A stretch of DNA of 64,000 nt, from positions 587,009 to 651,008 of the forward strand of contig SAXG01000025.1 of assembly GCA_012932865.1 (NCBI GenBank), written 5' to 3'. The translations under genes were made by a program, and so were the position numbers. This DNA comes from Amylostereum areolatum (Eukaryota; Basidiomycota; Agaricomycetes; Russulales; Stereaceae). Shown in pieces: positions 57,201-64,000 of this stretch. Position 1 is the first letter of the stretch, and each line of letters starts with the position of its first letter. The notes beneath the pieces are model-generated. The model was not told the origin of the DNA. It did not search any database and worked only from the letters and a program-made list of their open reading frames with translations.

Positions 57201-58002
57201 TAGCTTCACTTGTACTAACACTCCACTGAATTTCCACTTACCGTGTTTACGTAGTTGTACTATGTTTTTCCCCGTACAGTATGCATCTCCGTTCTTGTCA
57301 ACCACCTTCACGATACAATCGAAAGGATATATTGAGCGGTGTGACTCGCTCCAGGTGGATAGACTGCCGGCCCGCCGGCGCAATCCACAATTGAATATTG
57401 AATATTGAACGTTGAACGCTTGCGCGAAGTTGCTGTTCGCGCCCATCCTCGACATATCGGTACCCTGCGGTCCCTGCGCCCACCACTTCACCCTACATCT
57501 CGTCGTGGAACTCTCGGTCAAGCTTCTTGCGCACACTTTACTCCACCCATCCCCGGATTTCTTGATTCGATTCAGAGCAAAATGAAACCGTCACAGCGGT
57601 TTGACGCGGGTAGTCCCCAAGTATGCATGGGTTTGCGCCCTTCGCAACTAGTAGCACGGAAAACCCCAGACGCCACGAGCCCCGCGTCTACAAGCATAAC
57701 CCTACACCCATCCTCGGCGCTCCCCTCTTCTCCAACTATCTCCCATCGTCCACACCCCAGGAGACCCCAGGACTCCAGCCAGTCGAGATTCCTCTTTGTG
57801 TAGACACCGAATCTACCACGTCATCAAACCTCCGTGTCTCAATATTCGGGGTTCCTAGTAAGTGTCGCGTATCTCTAAGGCCATCCGAAGTATGTGCCAC
57901 ATCTTGTTCAGCGTACAAAGATGCCGATCGCATTTCTCCAGGACCGCAATTCTTTCCCAACCATACCTTGAACTCCCAGACATCTCTGGCATAGTCCTGG
58001 AC
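57201..58002. promoter_or_regulatory. Promoter and leader region of eIF4G copy C
   Basis: Open frames here (from 57582 and 57623) fall on sequence homologous to the promoter and 5' leader of copies A and B, for example cgcccaccact, gagcaaaatgaa and gtagacacc, so I do not treat them as protein. An intron ending ctggcatag immediately before the copy C start is likely. Confidence 0.5.
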
Positions 58003-60806
58003 ATGAATGCCAACGGCTTTGTCCCAGGACGAAGGATTTCTGTGTTAAATGCGGATGGCACTGAGATCGACCTAGGGTTGCTCAAGCGCATCCTCGCGCA
58101 TGGCCCTGTGTTTACTCCTGCGGACGATCAAAAGAACAATCGTACCGCGTTGCCCTCTGAAGTCGGTCTCAAGAACTCAAGAACTGAAATTCCTCCTTTA
58201 TCCCTTTCTCCCCTTGCTACCGCCCGTACCATCGAAGATCTCAGTCGTGTTCAGTATCCCGAAGGTATCAAACGGCCTAAGCCCGAACTCAACGTCAACG
58301 CCGCCAGGGGCAAATTCCGGTAAAGAGTATTCTTTCATTTTTTCTTATGTTTTCCCTGAACAACGGCTATGTAGATACGACCGGGATTTTCTTCTTCAAT
58401 TCATGCCGATCTGCAAGGAGAAGCCCGACAACCTTGCGCCCCTCGACGCCATCGGTCTCAAGCCAAGTGATCAAACCTTCAGCATGTCGCGCGGCGGCTC
58501 TGGTCGTAGGTCCTCTACCATGGCTACACCAACAGCGCGGCAGGCGTCCATCGGGCTAGGTTTCATGGGCGGCGGCTCCATGGGGAAAAGCACTGGCATC
58601 TCTTTTGCTGGCATGGGCAATTTCACCACCACCAAACTCTCAAGCGAGGAACGCTTCGCCATGTCTTCGGGTGCCCGATCGGCTTTGTCCAACAGCGTCG
58701 GCCCTGGTGTATCCACGAGTGGCCGTCCTTCGCCCATGGCTCTCACAGCCAGCCAGGGTGGCTCTAGCAAGGACAGACAGCGCACTCGAAGCACGCGTAC
58801 TACCGCCCGAGACAACCCGAACAGGGCCAGCGTCGTTGATCACTCGTCCCAAACGCCGTCGAATACGGGTCCTCCTCTCGAGCATGTTGCCCCCCTTGAA
58901 CAATCTGCCAACCGCTGGGTCCCTATCAGCGCCAAGCGCAACCAACCTATCGAGCCAGACTCTCCCGAACTCGTCGATCGTAAAGTCAGGGCGCTTCTCA
59001 ATAAGCTTACCATGGAACGTTTCGACTCTATCTCAGATCAGATCATCGAGTGGGCGAATAAGTCGGAGAGGGAGAAGGACGGTCGCACACTCATCCAGGT
59101 CATCCGTCTCGTGTTCGAGAAGGCCACGGACGAAGCCACCTTCTCCGAGATGTATGCTCGTTTGTGCAGGAAGATGATGGATCAAATCAGTGCGAAGGTC
59201 CAGGACGATGGGATTCTCAACCAGGAGGGCAAACCTTTCTCAGGCGGCCAGCTCTTTCGCATGTATCTCCTCGATCGTTGTCAAGAAGACTTCGAGCGCG
59301 GCTGGATGGCAAAGGCCAATGAGACGGCCAGTAAGAAGGAGCGTGCTGGCGAGGCAGAGCTCTATTCGGACGAGTACTACGCTGCGGCGAAGGCCAGACG
59401 CAGAGGTCACGGTCTTGTCCAGTTCATCGGCGAGCTCTTCAAGCTGCAAATGCTTACAGAACGTATCATACACGGGTGTATCAAGAAGCTCCTCAGCAAC
59501 AACGAAAATCCGGGGGAAGAGATCGAGGGCCTGTGCACGTTGCTCACCACCGTCGGCCAGATGATCGACACGCCCAAGGCTCGCGCGCATACGGACGTGT
59601 ATTTCTCGCGCATGAAGGAGATGATAAAAAATAAAAACGTGAAATGGCGTCTAGCGTTCATGTTACAGGTATGCATATTGAGTTCATACTTGGTGGCCCA
59701 TTTGCTCACTTTTCTACAGGATGTCGTCGAACTTCGCGAGAGAAAGTGGGTCCCGCGCAATCAAGTCGCGGCTCCTACAACGCTCGCGCAGGTTCACGCA
59801 GCGGTGAGTGCTCAAACTCCCGTTATAACTTCCTGTTATTCACGTCGCTTTACAGGCCATGAAGGAGAAAGCGGCGGCGGAGAAGGAATCGTTCAGTCGT
59901 CGGTCCACTATGTCCTTCGGCGGCTTCCGTTATGGTGGTGATCGTAACGACGGCTCTGTCACTGGCCCCGATGGTTGGTCCGTTGCTGGTTCTGGTCCGC
60001 CGCGTCCGCCTCCCAAGGCTGGCGGCCTCTCAAATTTCGGCAAGATCAGCAAGGCGACGCCCATGACCTTTGGGCCCAGCGGTCTCTTCGCTGGCGAGAA
60101 GGAAGCCAAAGGCAGAGAAGCGTCCGTCTTGCGCACCGCGTCCAACTCCACCATGTTTTCAATGCTCAGCAACGCCGATGCCGCCGCCGAGGCTGCCGCC
60201 CCCAAGCCGAGTCGACCGCCAAGTCGCAAACCCTCTGTTGATGTCTCTCAATCGGGCGGCGTTCCGGAAACGACACAGCGAAGGAAGCGCAAACTCTTGC
60301 CACGTCGGAGGCCCGTGAATGATAGCAAGGCGAGCGACATGGCGGAGGATGCGGAGTCGGAAGACGGTTCGGTCGCTGCTGGTCCCTCGATGACGGAAGA
60401 AGAGGCCAAGCGGAAGATTAGTGAAGACGTGAAAGAGTTCTTCGGTGTCCGATCCTTGGACGAGGCCGAGTCGTACTTCTCCGGTCTTCCTCCTGAGCAC
60501 CGATTCCGTCTGGTGGACACGCTGGCCATGCAAGGTATCGACGGCAAGACAGCTGACATCCCGTTGATCGCGGATCTCTTCACCCGTGTACGAGAGAAGG
60601 ACCTCTGCTCGCCGGCTGCGTTCGAGGAGGGCTTCGCACAGCTCGCGGAACTCGTCGATGACCTTGCGATCGACATCCCAAAGGCGTTCGACACATTCAC
60701 TCAATGGATTAAGGCTGCAGGTTTGGACAAAGACGAGGGGGCTCGGACGCGGCTGGCAGGCAAGGTCCCGGAGAGCGGCGACAAGCTCCTCGGTCTGCTG
60801 GCGTAG
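58003..60806 (+). CDS. eIF4G copy C: mosaic paralog with eIF4E site, MIF4G and MA3
   Basis: The start MNANGFVPGRRISVLNADGT matches an internal part of copy A (SASAFVSGKKISIKNTDG), so the long N-terminus and coiled coil are absent. The block ELNVNAARGKFR and the eIF4E motif YDRDFLLQF (58376-58402, created across an intron) are present. From 58493 to 59457 the DNA is almost identical to copy A. After that it follows copy B (LTERIIHGCIKKLLSN, LCTLLTTVGQMIDTPKAR). The MIF4G, the linker MSFGGFRYGGDRNDGSVTGP and MA3 (EEAKRKISEDVKEFFGV) are in frame to the stop at 60806. It is the only copy with both an eIF4E site and a B-type MIF4G/MA3 end. A shorter eIF4G of about 800 residues would be produced. 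Confidence 0.8.
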
Positions 60807-61087
60807 GTATGCTTTCGCCCAGTTGGTTTATCGTGCGTCGGACGGCAGATGACAAACTTTCCCTTGTACTGATATACATATGATATCTCTTCATCTTGTT
60901 GACCACGCTCTTCTTACTTCGTTCTTCACGTTCTCATCCTCACATTCATGCAGTTGTATCATAGTTGTCTTGTTCGGCATGGTATCCATTCGGGTCACCG
61001 CTTGACCATGTTATCCTTGACACCGGTTCTTTCACTATGGTTTTAGCACTGTGGTTTACCTGATCGGATGGTTGTAAACATATCGCA
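60807..61087. other. Convergent 3' region between eIF4G copy C and the carrier gene
   Basis: About 280 nt between two converging stop codons. No gene is seen. Confidence 0.5.
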
Positions 61088-62611
61088 TTACCCGCAGGAA
61101 GGAGAGGATATAGTAACATTATTGCGGTCATCGCCACCACCTGACAGCTTGGACAAGACCTTGCTCGATCCTACAGCAACAGTTAGAAGGTCGGCAGGAA
61201 CTTCTAGCCATTGCCTGGAAAAGAAACACCCACCGTTCCTTGACCATGATCGTCACGCCCATGCTGATCACGCCCTTCGCGATCTGCGCGGAAAGACCTT
61301 GGTACAATCCGCCCGGAAATCCGTCTTGCCCCGAATACGCTGCGATGAGGGTTGACGATATGGTGGGCTGTTTTGGTCGGTGAACAAGGGTAGCATGGAA
61401 CATCATGAAGACTACATACGCGTTTGAGCCCGGAGGGTGGAAGAGGAATGTGGGTTGAATGATCGGTCGAAAAAGTCGGGGATGATGCGCGGGGTAATTT
61501 GAAGGCGTGTCTTCGCGAGGATAAGTGGGTACAGAAAGGTAACGGCTGGAGAGCAATCTGATCAGAACAGACAGAACGAACGAGAAATCGATGTGGGAGA
61601 AAGAGAAATGCGCAAGGTGGGGAAAAGCGAGAGGACTGATATACACGTATACACGTATACAGAGAAAAAGCAAGTGACCTACCCACGGCGTTGGCCAGCG
61701 CTGCACCTGTAAAGGATCCTACAGGACCTGGAGTGGCGGTATTTGGCGCTTTGGATATACGGGAGGTGATGCGACGAAAAAGGTGGAGGAGGGCGAAGGT
61801 TAATGCCGGATTGAACGACAAGATAACCGTGCTTTGAATGCCTGACAAGAAGGTCAATGTTCGATACTCGCCAGCAGCATTGGGTCAAAACACGAAACGT
61901 ACCACGCCAGAATCCAGCTATTCCGTCCTGCGCATATATCGCCTTCATCACCGCGGCGACCCCCGACTCCTTCTTTGCGGCGCCAGACGTTACTTTCTCC
62001 ACGGTTCCCTCGACAATGTCTTCGTCATCTTCGCGCTCGGTTTGCAAGCGAACGGTGATGACGCTGAGGGGAGTCGCGATGAGTCGAGAGGTTACGCCCG
62101 CGAGAAAGCCCAGGCCAAGTTCTTGTGAGACCGAAAGTGCGGGCGGTAGCGTTGACGCTTTCGCCGGCACTGACCGTCGAAACCGGACTATGGCGATGAA
62201 CGCGGCGGAGGACAAGGGCGCGTAGAAGGGTGTACAAGTAGAAGTACAGGAAGCTACACAGATGTTCTGATATCAGAGCCACAACAACACAGATAGAATG
62301 GAAGACAAACGGACTTGGATAATATCGTCGAGGCCGTGTCTGAACCCAAACCATCGTAGAGGGCGCCGATGCCATGTTTCTGTACAACATCCCGAAGCAC
62401 ACGTACAGCTCCTTGAAGGCCTGTTCGCGCCCCAACGCTTTAGAACCAGGTTTTCGGGAGGATTGGGAGAGGACGTACCGTGGAGTTTGCGAGATTTTGT
62501 GGTCTGAAGGCGGGTGGTGGTCAGGTCGAGAGGATATGCGAGCGCGTTGGCGGATGCGGAGCCGAGTGCCCCGGTCACCGCCTGCGTGAGCGGGGACAAG
62601 GTCGAGGTCAT
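61088..62611 (-). CDS. SLC25-family carrier, peroxisomal adenine-nucleotide type
   Basis: A six-helix carrier with three repeats. Repeat 1 has YPLDLTTTRLQ, continued across an intron by GLQGAVRVLRDVVQKHGIGALYDGLGSDTAS. Repeat 2 has FLAGVTSRLIATPLSVITVRLQ and IYAQDGIAGFWRGFQSTVILSFNPA. Repeat 3 has YPLILAKTRLQ and GLYQGLSAQIAKGVISMGVTIMVKER. The signature P-x-D/E-x-x-K/R is degenerate in all three repeats, a feature of the peroxisomal Pmp34/Ant1 branch that exchanges ATP, AMP or CoA-like cofactors. Location and substrate are inferred from that resemblance. After KER the last exon reads QWLEVPADLL and ends at 61088. About five short introns are present. Confidence 0.75.
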
Positions 62612-63046
62612 CGTCTAAGACTTTGAGACAAAAACCAGCTCAATCGAATGCTGCAGGAGTTCTGGGCGAGCGGGGACGGTCCTGTGATTAGTAGAATCCA
62701 TGGATGAGCGGAAACTGGGAATGCAAAACGTCGATGGGGCCGAATTGACCTGCGACGTCGATGTCGACGTCATTTGTCGGCCCCTGACCATCCTGTCGGC
62801 TGCTTTGATTTCCGGTCACGTCATGCTATACGATTCATTGATATAACTAAGCAAGTAAGTACATACTACACAAGCAGCCGAGCGAACCTTGGCTGGCTTC
62901 AGTCGCCATGAATTCAAGAGATAACGACAGTTTACACAACGGGGGACGGAGAACGTACAACTGGCTGGTCCTTGGTGGCATACTATGAAGTTACTGAACA
63001 GTGAACACGGCAATCCTACTAGCTTCTTGGTTAGGACAAACGGACA
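62612..63046. other. Intergenic between two minus-strand genes
   Basis: No gene is seen. It should hold the promoter of the carrier gene. Confidence 0.5.
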
Positions 63047-64000
63047 TCAGGGCCAGGGCTCGGAGGGGGCTTTCTTTATCACCTCCAACGAGAAACGAGG
63101 AACGGATTGATCGTATAGGGCGTGATAGTTGTCCTCGGGGACCACACCGTTGTTTGGGAGCGGCACCCTGTGTCGTTCCATCGAAAGCCTCTCTGAGCAT
63201 TGCACACGGTCCCACTTCACCGGGGCCCAGCGCAAGATATCGTTAATCCAAAGCCACCGGCATTCGCAGTTCCTGATGACGATAGCATTCAGCCTCCGTC
63301 CGAGACTCGAATACCTTTCCAAGGCCGGCAGAAGTTCTGCACGCTCTGCCGTATTGTTGGATCCGGCACGAGCATCTGGCCTCCAAAAAGCAATGTCGCT
63401 GAGATGCAGTTCCCTGAGCTTGGGGAAAAGCACAGGAGACCTGATGTGGGCGGATGGCGGCGGGGGCCCAAGGATCTCCCAAATGCACCTGGGGCCAACC
63501 CTATTAACGAGCTTGATGTCCTTGACATGTTGAGCCCAACCAGGCGCGAACAGTTCGGGCCAAGAGCGTACAGGCTGGAAGTCGCTCTCTGCCAGTAGGT
63601 GCAAGTCGGTGATCCTTTGGAACTGATGAAGGCGCGCGGCCGTTTCCAGGACGGTAATTGACGCCGCCTTCGTCTGCCTCGTGTCATCGCCCTCGTAGTA
63701 GAACATAAATGGACATTCTGAAGGTTCGGCCGCATCCCAGTCCCCCAAGATTCCCAGTGCGATGGGGTAACTGGCATTGTGGTTGAAAGGCTCCAAATCC
63801 GCTTCGATGATGAGCTTGGTCAAGTAGGGACTCCGGATGATCTTGTACTTTGAATTGTGATTGACGACGCTCTCCAAGAGGGGTCGAATATATTTGATAT
63901 CCCCGTTGCATCGAATATCGATAACTGCTCCTTGGGGGACGGCCAGGTTCCTCAACAGATCATAGGCATCGCTGACCGACCCGCACACAGACAGGTGTGC
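63047..64000 (-). CDS. F-box/LRR-type hypothetical protein, 5' end outside the window
   Basis: The reading frame is open to the right edge, so the N-terminus is missing; the internal GTG or ATG codons are not the true start. The visible 313 residues have LRR-like periodicity in pieces (LTKLIIEADLEPFNHNASYP, RITDLHLLAESDFQPV, VLFPKLRELHLSDIAFWRPD, RRLNAIVIRNCECRWLWIND) as in the large Agaricomycete family of F-box proteins with poorly conserved LRR halves. An F-box would be expected before the window edge. No signal peptide or membrane helix is seen in the visible part. The gene would encode a substrate receptor of an SCF ubiquitin ligase if the F-box is confirmed. Confidence 0.6.
   Translation of the reverse strand, partial: AHLSVCGSVSDAYDLLRNLAVPQGAVIDIRCNGDIKYIRPLLESVVNHNSKYKIIRSPYLTKLIIEADLEPFNHNASYPIALGILGDWDAAEPSECPFMFYYEGDDTRQTKAASITVLETAARLHQFQRITDLHLLAESDFQPVRSWPELFAPGWAQHVKDIKLVNRVGPRCIWEILGPPPPSAHIRSPVLFPKLRELHLSDIAFWRPDARAGSNNTAERAELLPALERYSSLGRRLNAIVIRNCECRWLWINDILRWAPVKWDRVQCSERLSMERHRVPLPNNGVVPEDNYHALYDQSVPRFSLEVIKKAPSEPWP

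Noticed and set aside
57582..57994. Two frames (132 and 123 codons) upstream of eIF4G copy C as its N-terminus
   Set aside because: They lie on DNA homologous to the promoter and leader of copies A and B, and their residues do not match the eIF4G N-terminus.
58100..59941. 613-codon single open frame over eIF4G copy C
   Set aside because: Its first about 90 residues are a shadow frame of the first exon read through the intron before YDRDFLLQF, and its end runs through the intron after FMLQ. The spliced model gives the family protein.
1..64000. CRISPR arrays, prophage or bacterial insertion sequences
   Set aside because: No repeat-spacer pattern and no transposase frame was seen; gene structure is eukaryotic throughout.

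Overview
The window looks like nuclear DNA of a mushroom-forming basidiomycete (Agaricomycetes, probably a plant-litter or wood decayer). Genes are cut by many short introns of about 50-60 nt with GT..AG ends. Housekeeping proteins are of fungal type: a TFIIIC Tfc4-like subunit, succinate dehydrogenase flavoprotein, a PP2A-like phosphatase, eIF4G and mitochondrial bL31. There is also plant-cell-wall machinery: a GH28 exo-polygalacturonase and an AA9 lytic polysaccharide monooxygenase. I cannot name a genus.

Layout. 1-2376: no recognised gene, one 14-bp tandem repeat. 2377-4111: secreted GH28. 5182-11162: three BTB-like genes (BTB1, BTB2 pseudogene, BTB3). 11327-17058 (minus): PP2A-like phosphatase and TFIIIC subunit. 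17292-23405: mitochondrial bL31, a small secreted cysteine-rich protein, a Nudix hydrolase and the AA9 enzyme. 23721-33322: five more BTB-like genes (BTB4-8). 35502-39753: two tandem secreted A1 aspartic proteases. 40358-41935: BTB9. 42075-44594 (minus): succinate dehydrogenase flavoprotein. 45266-45925: a hypothetical gene. 46902-48077: BTB10. 48870-60806: three tandem eIF4G copies A, B and C. 61088-62611 (minus): a peroxisome-type SLC25 carrier. 63047-64000 (minus): the 3' end of an F-box/LRR-type gene that runs off the window.

Two systems stand out. The first is the family of ten BTB-like loci, all on the plus strand and spread over 43 kb between unrelated genes. They share two intron positions, so exon 2 always carries the first BTB helix, a variable insert and the next BTB helix. 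In BTB1 the insert is a complete WW domain inside the BTB fold. BTB2 has a stop codon at the second WW tryptophan. BTB4, BTB7 and BTB8 keep the first half of the WW but have lost the second tryptophan. The others carry unrelated inserts. BTB proteins are commonly Cullin-3 adaptors, so a substrate-reader domain nested in the BTB is an attractive but untested idea.

The second is the eIF4G array. Copy A has all expected parts. Copy B lacks the eIF4E-binding site, has a frameshift, and is split by a 662-bp element with inverted ends. Copy C is a mosaic: about 965 bp almost identical to copy A, then copy-B-like sequence. GC-AG introns are proposed for three genes; in eIF4G the sister copies show the ancestral GT donor.

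Exon boundaries and starts were read by eye from splice signals and protein alignment in memory, so starts of disordered N-termini are tentative.
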